From Pseudomonas sp. MWU16-30317 (GTDB lineage Bacteria > Pseudomonadota > Gammaproteobacteria > Pseudomonadales > Pseudomonadaceae), in assembly GCF_020515695.1 (NCBI RefSeq), contig NZ_JAIWJA010000013.1, positions 99,888 to 163,887 of the forward strand: 64,000 nucleotides of DNA, given 5' to 3'. Numbering within the stretch: the stretch's first letter is position 1; every line of letters starts with the position of its first letter. The notes under the pieces were generated by a model that was not told where the DNA came from, did no database searches, and was given only the letters and a program-made list of their open reading frames with translations. Made by a program: the position numbers and the translations under genes. Below are positions 33,783 to 41,846 of the stretch, piece by piece.

Positions 33783-34492
33783 TGCAGGCTTCCGAAACTT
33801 AAATGAAGTTGAAAGTGGGCTGGGTCGAGCAGGCTTTCCACCTGTTCCATGAAGCGCCCCTGGGTATCGAAGGTTTCCCGCATTGTCTTGAGAAACACCG
33901 TGCCCGACGGGCGCTGCAGGCGTTCGGCGGCCACCGTGTCGAGGGCTTCGGCACCGATCCACTGCTTGCCGAGCTGGCCTTCATAACCGTGGGCGGCGAG
34001 TGTGGCGGTGAGCGAACCGTCGACCAGCCCCGTTTCGGGCAGCGCCTCCAGGCCATCGCGCGCGGGAATCAATGCCCGCTCCAGTGACACCACGCTGCCA
34101 TCAGCCGCACGCCGCCGGCGCTCCACCAGGACGAACTGGTCGCTCCCCGCCAACAGCGCCAATGTCGGACGCTGCACGCGGGTGATGCCCAACAGTTCGG
34201 TATTCATCTGTACAGCGCCGGCCGCCAGGGCACGGGCCCAACCGCCGCTTTGGTCGAGCGGCACGCCATCGTAGGTGACGATGGAGCCGACGCCGGTCTG
34301 GGTGGCGATGTAGTTGCGTCGCTTGAGCTCGGACAGCGCCTCGCGCAACGTGCCGCGGCTGACGTCGAACTCGGCGGCCAGTTCGTGCTCGCCAGGCAGA
34401 CGCGCGCCGGAACCCAGTTCGCCACGCTCGATGCGCTCGGCAAGGGCTTGGACGACGCGGAATTTCTTGTCAAATCGAACCTGTCTAGTCAT
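33779..34492 (-). CDS. GntR-family regulator with UTRA domain (YegW-like)
   Basis: 237 residues from ATG 34492 (MTRQVRFDKKFRVVQAL); a TTG two codons earlier is less likely. N-terminal winged helix with SGARLPGEHELAAEFDVSRGTLREALSELKRR, followed by a UTRA effector domain (~90-235). The spacing to the only purine-rich stretch upstream is long, so translation initiation may be weak. It is the first gene of the GntR-ADPRH-NCS1-PfkB operon and probably represses it until the substrate appears. The start region itself contains a partly palindromic GTATCAAATTGTAC (34492-34505). Confidence 0.88.
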   Translation of the reverse strand: MTRQVRFDKKFRVVQALAERIERGELGSGARLPGEHELAAEFDVSRGTLREALSELKRRNYIATQTGVGSIVTYDGVPLDQSGGWARALAAGAVQMNTELLGITRVQRPTLALLAGSDQFVLVERRRRAADGSVVSLERALIPARDGLEALPETGLVDGSLTATLAAHGYEGQLGKQWIGAEALDTVAAERLQRPSGTVFLKTMRETFDTQGRFMEQVESLLDPAHFQLHLSFGSLQ

Positions 34493-34668
34493 GTACAATT
34501 TGATACCTCGGCAAGGGGTCGATTGGCAAGTGCTATTTGCATGTCACCTCTGAATCGCGACCACCGGAGCCCATGGGACGGCCACAGAAAATCGCCCCGG
34601 GCATTTCGGCCCAGGGCGTTCGTCAGTCAACATAAGCGGCTGTGCACCAGCCTGTTCAGCCCATCCGG

Positions 34669-35871
34669 TTACTTGAGCCCGGCACAGAACGCCGCGATGC
34701 GATCACAGCCTTCGCTCAGCACGTCCAGGCTGGTGGCGTAGGACAAGCGGAAGTACGGGCTCATGCCATAGGCCGCGCCTTGGACGGTGGTGACGTGGTG
34801 CTCTTCCATCAAGGCCATGACGAAGTCCGTGTCGTTGCTGATCAGGCGCCCGCCACGGGAGGTCTTGCCGATGAGTTCGGCAATGTTGGGGAACAGATAG
34901 AACGCGCCCTCCGGCTTGTGGCAGTGCAGGCCTTCGATATCGGCCAAGCGCCCGAGCACGAAGTCACGACGTTGCTGGTAGATGGCCGCACGCTCCTTGA
35001 GCAGGTCCTGCGGGCCGTCCAGCACGGCAATCGCCGCCGCCTGCGAAAGGGTGCAGATGCCGCCGCTGTTCTGCGTATTGACGTTGCTCATGGCCTTGAT
35101 CAAGTCGCTCGGGCCACCGCAGAAACCCATGCGCCAGCCGGTCATTGCATAGGCCTTGGAAATGCCGTTGACGGTCAGCACGCGGTCAAGCAATCGTGGC
35201 TCGACATCACCAATGGTGCAGAACTCGAAGTCGTCGTAAATCAGATGCTCGTACATGTCGTCGGTCATGATCCACACATGCGGGTGGCGCAGCATCACTT
35301 CAGCGATGGCGGCCATCTCGGCGCGCGAGCAGGCAGAACCGGTGGGGTTGCTCGGGTAGTTGAGCAGCAGCCATTTGGTCTTGGGCGTGATCGCCGCTTC
35401 CAGGTCTTCGGGGCGCAGCTTGAAGTGGTTGGCCTGCGAGCACTTCACCGGCACCGGCGTGGCACCGGCGAACTTGGCGATGTCGGCGTAGCTGATCCAG
35501 GCCGGGGTCGGGATCAGTACTTCGTCGCCGGCGTTGATGGTGGCGAGCATCGCGTTGAAGATGATCTGTTTGCCGCCGCCTGCGGTGATGATCTGCGATA
35601 CCTCGTAGTCGAGGTTGTTGTCGCGTTTGAACTTGCGCTGGATGGCCGCGCGCAGGGCCGGCGTACCATCGGTGGGCGGGTACTTGGTGTCGCCAGCGCA
35701 GGCCGCAGCATAGGCGGCTTCGATGGCGTGCTGCGGGGTCGGGAAATCCGGCTCGCCCGTCGACAGGCCGATGACCTTGATGCCTTGGGCTGCCAGGTCG
35801 CGGGCTTTCTGGGTCATGGCCACAGAGGCGGAAACAGTTACGTTGTTCAAGCGATCAGCAATAGCAGGCAT
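34669..35871 (-). CDS. Class I aminotransferase (aspartate aminotransferase-like)
   Basis: 400 residues from ATG 35871 (MPAIADRLNNVTVSASVAM); the open frame continues far upstream but those residues are encoded by the structured elements and intergenic DNA. Fold type I PLP enzyme: substrate-binding GLSTGEPDFPTP, TAGGGKQ phosphate-loop region, NYPSNPTG, TDDMYEHLIYDD, and the Schiff-base lysine K239 in GISKAYAMTGWRMGF, followed by R for the carboxylate in RLSYATS. This is the Igamma-like aspartate/prephenate aminotransferase group. It stands alone on the minus strand. The exact amino donor cannot be set from sequence. Confidence 0.9.
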   Translation of the reverse strand: MPAIADRLNNVTVSASVAMTQKARDLAAQGIKVIGLSTGEPDFPTPQHAIEAAYAAACAGDTKYPPTDGTPALRAAIQRKFKRDNNLDYEVSQIITAGGGKQIIFNAMLATINAGDEVLIPTPAWISYADIAKFAGATPVPVKCSQANHFKLRPEDLEAAITPKTKWLLLNYPSNPTGSACSRAEMAAIAEVMLRHPHVWIMTDDMYEHLIYDDFEFCTIGDVEPRLLDRVLTVNGISKAYAMTGWRMGFCGGPSDLIKAMSNVNTQNSGGICTLSQAAAIAVLDGPQDLLKERAAIYQQRRDFVLGRLADIEGLHCHKPEGAFYLFPNIAELIGKTSRGGRLISNDTDFVMALMEEHHVTTVQGAAYGMSPYFRLSYATSLDVLSEGCDRIAAFCAGLK

Positions 35872-36074
35872 TGGCGTCAGTCTTCGTGGTGGCGAGATCG
35901 GGGTTGCGCGCTCGGGAGCTGGGGAAAAGCATAAAAGCAAACAACGGACGGCCTCCAATAGAGCTTTGCTGTGGAGACATAACAGAAATGGATGGACCGG
36001 TGTGGCGGCCGACAACAAGCATCGTGCGCTATCTTTGTGGACTGGGCGATTGGGCGATTGGGCGATTGGGGTGT

Positions 36075-36292
36075 GGCCCTTTGCTGCGGGCCTGTGCGGC
36101 TCGCCCTGTCCATTGGCCCTTCGCTTAGGCTCAGGGTACCCACGTTCCGGCACCTGAAGAGAGGGCACGGCGCAATAGGCCATCCATGGCCTAACGCGCC
36201 TGACCCGGCATCCTGCCGGGATCTCCCTCTCTTCAGGCGCCTCCACGCGGCCTGCTGGAGGGGCGCGCCGCACAGGCCCGCAGCAAAGGACC
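36075..36292 (-). other. Structured element 1 (putative non-coding RNA or structured DNA element)
   Basis: 218-bp element, read 5' to 3' on the minus strand. Outer helix P1: 36075-36100 with 36267-36292 (26 bp, one mismatch). P2: 36149-36165 with 36225-36241 (16 of 17 pair). P3 hairpin CCCGGCA/TGCCGGG at 36204-36220. P4 hairpin 36169-36200 (GGCGC/GCGCC outside, TAGGCC/GGCCTA inside). P5 hairpin 36117-36136 next to the CCATTGG block (36110-36116). The same helices in the same order, with different paired bases, form element 2 at 36351-36574. It contains no convincing coding sequence. Direct repeats of GGGCGATT (36044-36069) precede it. Confidence 0.7.
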
Positions 36293-36350
36293 AGCCGAGA
36301 TTTGGGGAGCGTCCTAAAGCTTTTTTGAAGCAACGGCACTGATGTCACTG

Positions 36351-36574
36351 TTCTGCTTTCGAATCGGCCTTGGGGTCGCGGCCCCCTTCCAGCAGGCCGC
36401 GTTTCGACGCACTGACGAGGGGATAGCCGGCATGGATGCCGGCTAAGCCCCGTTGGGCCACGGAAGGCCCATCGGGGCGTGCCCCTCGTCAGTGCGTCGA
36501 AGCGCGGGAACCCCGAGCGTCAGCGAGGGGCCAATGGCGGGGGCCGCGACCCCAAGGCCGGCTCGAAAGCAGAA
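36351..36574 (+). other. Structured element 2 (putative non-coding RNA or structured DNA element)
   Basis: 224-bp element on the plus strand, opposite in direction to element 1 and 58 bp from it. P1: 36351-36386 with 36539-36574 (34 of 36 pair). P2: 36399-36422 with 36482-36505 (23 of 24). P3 hairpin 36424-36445 (TAGCCGGCAT/ATGCCGGCTA). P4 hairpin 36447-36478 (GCCCCG/CGGGGC, inner TGGGCC/GGCCCA). P5 hairpin 36511-36530. Unpaired blocks shared with element 1 are CCAGCAGGCCGCG between P1 and P2 and GGCCAATGG after P5. Both elements sit in the 759-bp gene-free gap 35872-36630. Confidence 0.7.
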
Positions 36575-36630
36575 CCACCCCAATCAACGCCCCCCCACCG
36601 ACCAATAAAGCCACCCAGCAACACTCAGCC

Positions 36631-36900
36631 TTATTGCGTAGCCGAACTACCGCCATTCTGCTTGATCAACGTCAACGCCTTCTGACCACTACGAGCGCAG
36701 TTGTCCAAATCACCTTTGGCCTTGTACCCCTTGGCCTCAGCGATCAACTTGTTGACCTCCGAAGACGACCCAGTGGTAGACGCCGGCTTGGCAACCGTCG
36801 CCTCATCAGTGAGTTTTTGCAGCTGCAGAGAACACATGTCCTCGGCCGCCATCGCGTTACCTGCAACCAACAAGGCCGCAACCGCCATCAACGTTTTCAT
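36631..36900 (-). CDS. Small secreted hypothetical protein
   Basis: 89 residues from ATG 36900, which has GGAG 9 nt upstream. A clear signal peptide MKTLMAVAALLVAGNAMA ends at AMA before EDMCSLQLQKL, so the mature periplasmic protein has about 70 residues with two cysteines (in DMCSL and DNCARS) that could pair, and a helical middle (EVNKLIAEAKGYKAKGDLDNC). I recognise no family. It follows the solute-binding protein gene by 51 bp and may be the last gene of the ABC transporter operon. Confidence 0.75.
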   Translation of the reverse strand: MKTLMAVAALLVAGNAMAAEDMCSLQLQKLTDEATVAKPASTTGSSSEVNKLIAEAKGYKAKGDLDNCARSGQKALTLIKQNGGSSATQ

Positions 36901-36951
36901 ATTCGACGCTCCGTGGACTTTGATAAACCGATCGTTCAACTGAGCCGCTGA

Positions 36952-37785
36952 TTACTCCAGCGGTTCGAACTTGAGTGCGCTGAGTTTCTGCACCTTCTCT
37001 TCGCGAACCATCTTGTACTCGGTGTTCGGGCCGATCCACTTGGCCCAGATCTGATCGATCTCGCCAGCGTTTTCCATCGCCATCAACGCGTCGTTGACCT
37101 TCGCCAGCATGGCCGGCTCGTCAAGGCGCATGCCTACGCTCACAGGCTCCAGCGCCATCGGCTCCTTGACGATGCCCAGCTCGACACCACCGGCGGCGGC
37201 CTGGCTCACCAGCTTGGTCGCCGACATGGCGTTGGTCACCACGCCCAGCACCTTGTTCTGCTGCACGGCCAGGTACGCCGAACCGGTGTCCTGGAAGGTC
37301 ACAGGGGTAGCCTTGGCCATGCGAATCGACTGTTCGGATGTCGAACCCTTGGTGGCGCTGATGCGCTTGCCTTCGAAGTACGAACGCGGTTCGTCAGCCA
37401 GTGGCTTTTTCACCACGAGCATTTCCTTGGCCACGTAGTAGGGGTCGCTGAACTGGATCTGCTGGGCGCGGGTCTTGGTGTACGCCAGATTGGCGATGAC
37501 CACGTCGACGCGCCCCATCTTCACTTCCGGAACTCGAGCTTCACCCGACAGCGGTTTGAGCTCGACCTTAACGCCAAGGTGCTTGGCCAGGGCGTTGCAC
37601 AAGTCCACATCCATGCCTTCGAGCGCACGGGTGGTGGGGCTGGGCGAAGAGAACGGGGGGACGTCGGAATATACGCCGCAGCTCAAGGTCTGCTTGGCCT
37701 GCACATCGGCCCACTGATCAGCGTGCGCGGTCATGGCCATTACGGGGGTGAACATCAGGGCCAGACAGGCCGATTTGATACGCAT
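36952..37785 (-). CDS. Polar amino acid ABC transporter, periplasmic solute-binding protein
   Basis: 277 residues with signal peptide MRIKSACLALMFTPVMAMTAHA. Family 3 solute-binding protein (bac_SBP_3): LSCGVYSDVPPFSS, LEGMDVDLCNALAKHLGVKVEL, GRVDVVIANLAYTKTRAQQIQFSDPYY. It delivers an amino acid or related compound to the permeases encoded by the genes upstream. The pxpA/biotin carboxylase neighbours suggest 5-oxoproline, glutamate derivatives or similar as substrate; this is inference. Confidence 0.9.
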   Translation of the reverse strand: MRIKSACLALMFTPVMAMTAHADQWADVQAKQTLSCGVYSDVPPFSSPSPTTRALEGMDVDLCNALAKHLGVKVELKPLSGEARVPEVKMGRVDVVIANLAYTKTRAQQIQFSDPYYVAKEMLVVKKPLADEPRSYFEGKRISATKGSTSEQSIRMAKATPVTFQDTGSAYLAVQQNKVLGVVTNAMSATKLVSQAAAGGVELGIVKEPMALEPVSVGMRLDEPAMLAKVNDALMAMENAGEIDQIWAKWIGPNTEYKMVREEKVQKLSALKFEPLE

Positions 37786-37875
37786 GCATCCATCCTCAAA
37801 AAGTGTGTAGTTGGGGCGGCAGGCTGAGTACGCGCGGAGGCCCGCGCAAAATTCAAGGGCGGCTCTGACGGCGCC

Positions 37876-38613
37876 TCAATGAGAGCGTAAATCGCTGATG
37901 AAACGCTGCGCCCGCGGGTGCGCCGGCTGGCTGAAGAACACCTCGGGCGTAGCCTTTTCGAGGATCTGCCCGGCATCCATGAACCAGATCGTGTCGGCTA
38001 CTTCGCGGGCGAAATTCATCTCGTGGGTGACGCACATCATGGTCATGCCCTCCTTGGCCAAGCCGCGCATCACACTGAGTACTTCGCCGACCATTTCTGG
38101 GTCCAGCGCACTGGTGGGCTCGTCGAAGAGCATCACCGGCGGCTCCATGGCCAACGCCCGGGCGATCGCCACGCGCTGCTGCTGACCACCGGACAGTTGC
38201 CCCGGATAGGCCCCGGCCTTGTGCGTCATGCCGACGCGGTCGAGCAGCTCCATCGCCTGCTTCTTGGCCGCGGAACCCTTGATGCCCTTGACCTTGGTGG
38301 GCGACAGAATCACGTTGTCGAGCACCGACAGATGGGGGAACAGATTGAAGCTCTGAAACACGAAACCGATACGGCTGCGCAGGCGATTGACGTTGGCATC
38401 GGTACCATGGATATCGTGCCCCTCGAACAGAATCTGCCCGCCCTGGATGCCCTCAAGGCGATTGACCGTGCGGATCAGCGTGGACTTGCCCGAGCCCGAA
38501 GGCCCGCAGACCACCACCACTTCACCCTTGGTGATCTCGGCGTTGATAGTGGTGAGGGCGCGGTACGCGCCGTACCACTTGTCGATATTGGCGAATGTGA
38601 TCATCGGTTGCAT
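37876..38613 (-). CDS. Polar amino acid ABC transporter, ATP-binding protein
   Basis: 245 residues. Walker A GPSGSGKST, Q-loop FVFQSFNLFPHLSVLDNV, signature LSGGQQQRVAIARALA, Walker B VMLFDEPTSALDPE and H-loop CVTHEM, as in GlnQ/HisP-type ATPases. AGG lies 8 nt before the ATG. It follows the second permease gene by 5 bp; the solute-binding protein follows after 90 bp. Confidence 0.95.
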   Translation of the reverse strand: MQPMITFANIDKWYGAYRALTTINAEITKGEVVVVCGPSGSGKSTLIRTVNRLEGIQGGQILFEGHDIHGTDANVNRLRSRIGFVFQSFNLFPHLSVLDNVILSPTKVKGIKGSAAKKQAMELLDRVGMTHKAGAYPGQLSGGQQQRVAIARALAMEPPVMLFDEPTSALDPEMVGEVLSVMRGLAKEGMTMMCVTHEMNFAREVADTIWFMDAGQILEKATPEVFFSQPAHPRAQRFISDLRSH

Positions 38614-38618
38614 GGCGA

Positions 38619-39377
38619 TTACCTGGAGAGATCGGTGGAGACGAGATCGGGAATGACCTTGGCTGCCGGAGCGCTGCCGTTGTCACCCTTGCGCTTGCGC
38701 TCGATGCGCTTTTCCACGGCGCCGGCCACTCGCGTCAGGCTGTAGCAGATGCAGAAGTAGCTCGCCGCCAGAATGAAATAAACCTGGAACGGCTTGGTCA
38801 GCAGCTGGTTGTTGACCTGATTGGCCGAGAACGTCAGCTCCTGCAGATTGATGATGTAGCCCAGCGTGGTCTCCTTGATGATCGACACGAACTGGCTGAT
38901 CAGGCTCGGCAAGGCGTTGTACAGCGCCTGCGGCAGGATCACCCAGGTCATCGCCCGCCAATAGCCCATACCCAGTGCCCGCGACGCTTCGTACTGACCG
39001 TTGGGCAAGGCCTGAATGCCGCCGCGCACGATCTCGCTGAGGTAGGCGCTCTGATAGATCACCAGCGTGCAGAGCATGGTCGTGAAGGCGCTGATGTTGC
39101 GGCCGATCAGCACTGGCACCAAAAAGTAGGTCCAGAACACCACCAGCAACAACGGGATACCGCGCAGCACGTACACCCACACGAAGGCCGGGTAACGCAG
39201 CGCGCGCAATGGCGAAATGCGCGCCATGGCCAGCAGGATGCTCAGCGGGAAGGCAATTACCAGCGCCAGCGCGGAAAGGATCAGCGTGCTGACCAGCCCG
39301 CCCAGTGGACCGTTCGGGTACTGGCCGATCAGCAGCAATTCCCAGTTGTTGTGGAGGATAGCGAACACATCGAACAT
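38619..39377 (-). CDS. Polar amino acid ABC transporter, permease 2
   Basis: 252 residues, HisM/GlnP type. About five to six helices with the EAA-like loop YEASRALGMGYWRAMTWVILPQALYNALPSLISQFVSIIKETTLGYII. It starts 6 bp after the first permease. A charged C-terminal tail (EKRIERKRKGDNG) extends into the cytoplasm. Confidence 0.93.
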   Translation of the reverse strand: MFDVFAILHNNWELLLIGQYPNGPLGGLVSTLILSALALVIAFPLSILLAMARISPLRALRYPAFVWVYVLRGIPLLLVVFWTYFLVPVLIGRNISAFTTMLCTLVIYQSAYLSEIVRGGIQALPNGQYEASRALGMGYWRAMTWVILPQALYNALPSLISQFVSIIKETTLGYIINLQELTFSANQVNNQLLTKPFQVYFILAASYFCICYSLTRVAGAVEKRIERKRKGDNGSAPAAKVIPDLVSTDLSR

Positions 39378-39383
39378 GACTGA

Positions 39384-40085
39384 TTACCTCGCTCTGGCCA
39401 GATCGAAACGGCGAGCGATAAGCGCCCCGATGCCCATCAGCAACAACGAGACCACCAGATAGCCGACGGTGGCGACCAGGTACGACTCGAACGTGCGGAA
39501 GGTGTAGTTTTCAACTTCACGGGTGGCGTAGGTCAGCTCCACCACGCCGATGGCCATGGCCAGACTGGTGTTCTTGAACAGCAGCACGGTGTGGTTGATC
39601 AGCGACGGCAGCGAATTGCGGATGCCCTGCGGCAGGATCACGTAGCGCATCGAACGCATGTAGCCCATGCCCAGCGCCCGCGCCGCTTCGGTCTGCCCAT
39701 CGGGGATGGCACGCAGGCCGGCACGCAGGTCCTCGGAAAAGTACGCCGCTTGGCACAGGCCCAGCGCGATCACCGCGAAAATGAATTCGGTGCTGTAGTT
39801 GGCCAGCCACAACTGCGCGCTATCGGGCAGCAAGGTCGGTACGCCGAAATACCAGAGCATCAATTGCACCAGCGTCGGCACGTTGCGGTGATAGGCCACA
39901 TAGCCCGCCACCAGAGCCACGGCCAGCCTGTTGTGGGTCAGGCGTACGACCACCAGCAAAAAGGCCAGGCTCATGGCCAGCAGCCACGCGCAGAGCATCA
40001 GCTTGAGGGTCAACTCCGCGCCCTGCAGCATCAGCGCGGCGTACTCGCCCGTCAAAATCGGCCCCAAGTCGAAACCTTTAATCAT
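39384..40085 (-). CDS. Polar amino acid ABC transporter, permease 1
   Basis: 233 residues from ATG 40085 (MIKGFDLGPILTGEY), with AAGG 8 nt before it; a GTG three codons earlier is possible. HisQ/GlnP type with the EAA loop TEAARALGMGYMRSMRYVILPQGIRNSLPSLINHTVLLFKNTSLAMAI. First ABC gene after the SDR gene (96-bp gap), so the SDR and the transporter are probably one unit. Confidence 0.93.
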   Translation of the reverse strand: MIKGFDLGPILTGEYAALMLQGAELTLKLMLCAWLLAMSLAFLLVVVRLTHNRLAVALVAGYVAYHRNVPTLVQLMLWYFGVPTLLPDSAQLWLANYSTEFIFAVIALGLCQAAYFSEDLRAGLRAIPDGQTEAARALGMGYMRSMRYVILPQGIRNSLPSLINHTVLLFKNTSLAMAIGVVELTYATREVENYTFRTFESYLVATVGYLVVSLLLMGIGALIARRFDLARAR

Positions 40086-40181
40086 GGGAATCACCTTCGG
40101 ATATCTGTAGCGGCAGCATGAAATGAAAACCGGAGCCCGCAGGCGTGACGGGTGAGATCCCGTTCTGGTCCGGCTGCTGCC

Positions 40182-40928
40182 TCAACTCTCCTGAGGGCGC
40201 GTCGTCTGCAGGCCGCCCGGCACCTGCAGGGTCGGAGTGATTTCCATATGGCCGACGTTCATGGACACCGGGGCTGCGATGGCAAAGGCAATGGCGTCAG
40301 CAATGTCGCTGGCCACCGGCAGTTCGAAACCTTCGATGTACTTCTTGTGGCTCTCTTCAGGGTTGCCATGCACGTGAGCGAAGATGTCCGTAGCCACGCG
40401 GCCCGGGCAGATTTCAGTGACACGCACGCGCTTGCCGAACACATCGATACGCAGGTTGCGCGAGAGCATGCTCACCGCCGCCTTGGTGGCGTGATACGTG
40501 GAATTGCCACCGAAGTTGTAGGCCGCAGCGATGGAACTGATATTGATCACATGGCCGCGATCGCGCGCCACCATGCCAGGCACGAACAGCCGCGTGAGAT
40601 GTAGCACCGCGCGCAGGTTGACGTCGATCAGCGCATCGATGCCCTCGGCGTCTGCGTTGAGGATCGAACCCGGACGATCGACTCCGGCATTGTTGACCAG
40701 GATGTCGATTTCCAGACCTTCGGCCAAAGCGGTCATGCCTTTGAGATCGGCGACGTCCAGAGCGTGAGGAATGCAGCCAGTGCGCTCGGCCAGCGCTGCC
40801 AGGTTCTCGGCATTGCGCGCCACCGCATGCACCGTGATGCCTTCGCGGCACAGACGCTCGACGGTCGCGGCACCGATGCCCGAAGAAGCCCCGGTGACCA
40901 GCGCGGTTTTGTAGTCAGAAAATGGCAT
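40182..40928 (-). CDS. Short-chain dehydrogenase/reductase
   Basis: 248 residues from ATG 40928, with GAGG 8 nt upstream. Classical SDR: cofactor motif TGASSGIG (residues ~12-19), NNAG near residue 83, catalytic Ser in INISSIAAA and Tyr/Lys in YHATK (Y-x3-K). The HAVARNAENLAAL segment with R after the second strand favours NADP(H). Substrate unknown; the YdfG-like pattern (serine/3-hydroxy acid dehydrogenase) fits a role in converting a hydroxy or amino acid brought in by the adjacent ABC transporter. A Nac-type box lies 104 bp upstream. Confidence 0.88.
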   Translation of the reverse strand: MPFSDYKTALVTGASSGIGAATVERLCREGITVHAVARNAENLAALAERTGCIPHALDVADLKGMTALAEGLEIDILVNNAGVDRPGSILNADAEGIDALIDVNLRAVLHLTRLFVPGMVARDRGHVINISSIAAAYNFGGNSTYHATKAAVSMLSRNLRIDVFGKRVRVTEICPGRVATDIFAHVHGNPEESHKKYIEGFELPVASDIADAIAFAIAAPVSMNVGHMEITPTLQVPGGLQTTRPQES

Positions 40929-41031
40929 GTCGCATTCCTCATCAAAGCGTTCGACGACCCGCATGGCAGGTCTTGGTATCGACTGTACTGGGCGGCGATT
41001 GTGGGCGCCAAGACGTAATCGCTGTGTGGCG

Positions 41032-41046
41032 ATAAGCCCGCCTTAT
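41032..41046. promoter_or_regulatory. Nac-type box upstream of the SDR-ABC genes
   Basis: ATAAGCCCGCCTTAT fits ATA-N9-TAT and the local consensus ATAAG-N5-C-N-TAT. It lies between pxpA and the SDR gene, 104 bp before the SDR start, so the SDR-ABC part may have its own promoter in addition to read-through. Confidence 0.6.
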
Positions 41047-41068
41047 GGCCCCGCAAGGCCCCGTAAAA

Positions 41069-41836
41069 TCAGGGGATCAGGTGTGAAACAGGGACGATTT
41101 CGCCGCCGCCCTGCTCGATTTCCCGGCGAATGCCGCGGGCCAGCTCCACGGAGCCTGCGGTATCACCGTGGAGCAGAATGGAGCAGGCATCGATCTTGAT
41201 GCGCTCGCCGGTGTAGCAAGTCACGGTGCCTTCATCGAGCAACTGGCGCACGCGATCGCGCACCTTGAGCGGGTCCTTGATGACCGAGTCGGGCAACTGG
41301 CGTGGCACCAACAGGCCGCTCTTATCGTACGCACGATCGGCCAGGAAAGTGGTGGCCACCCGCAAGCCGTGACGTTCGGCCGCAGCTTCAATGGCGCGGC
41401 TGGTGGACGAACTGATGATCAGCCTCGAGTCGAACGCGGCCACCGCGGCGATCAACGGATCGGCGAGGTCGGCATCCGCGGCGGCCATGTTGCCCAGCGC
41501 ACCGTGAAAACTCATGTGGGTCATGCGGTGCCCGATAGCGGCGGCGAAACCGGCCAGCGCGCCCAGTTGATAGATGACGTAGGTGGCCAGCTCGCGCGTT
41601 TCGATCTGCATCTTGCGGCGGCCGAACCCGAGCAAGTCGGGGAAACCCACGTGCGCACCCAGATCGATCCCGCCCGCCATTGCCAGGCGCACGGTGCTGT
41701 CCATGATCAGCGGGTCGCCGGCATGAAAGCCGCAGGCGACGTTGGCCGACGAGATGATCTGCATCAACGCCTCGTCCTCGCCCATTCGGTAAGCGCCGAA
41801 GCCTTCGCCGAGGTCCGCATTCAAATCGATTTTCAT
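41069..41836 (-). CDS. pxpA: 5-oxoprolinase subunit PxpA (LamB/YcsF family)
   Basis: 255 residues. MKIDLNADLGEGFGAYRMGEDEALMQIISSANVACGFHAGDP is the LamB/YcsF signature, followed by LGAHVGFPDLLGFGRR and, near the C-terminus, CSILLHGDTAGSVELAR. PxpA forms 5-oxoprolinase with PxpB and PxpC. Here it is grouped with a biotin carboxylase and two carrier-type proteins instead of with pxpBC, which lie 11 kb away. It starts 10 bp after the degenerate carrier gene. Confidence 0.94.
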   Translation of the reverse strand: MKIDLNADLGEGFGAYRMGEDEALMQIISSANVACGFHAGDPLIMDSTVRLAMAGGIDLGAHVGFPDLLGFGRRKMQIETRELATYVIYQLGALAGFAAAIGHRMTHMSFHGALGNMAAADADLADPLIAAVAAFDSRLIISSSTSRAIEAAAERHGLRVATTFLADRAYDKSGLLVPRQLPDSVIKDPLKVRDRVRQLLDEGTVTCYTGERIKIDACSILLHGDTAGSVELARGIRREIEQGGGEIVPVSHLIP

Positions 41837-41846
41837 GTGCTGCTCC

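Noticed and set aside
36044..36070. Possible CRISPR or regulatory repeat (GGGCGATT x3)
   Set aside because: The copies are directly adjacent 8-9-mers without spacers; this is a short tandem repeat, not a CRISPR array.
35872..36348. N-terminal extension of the aminotransferase open frame
   Set aside because: The extra ~159 residues are encoded by the structured element and low-complexity intergenic DNA; the family starts at MPAIADRLNN (35871).
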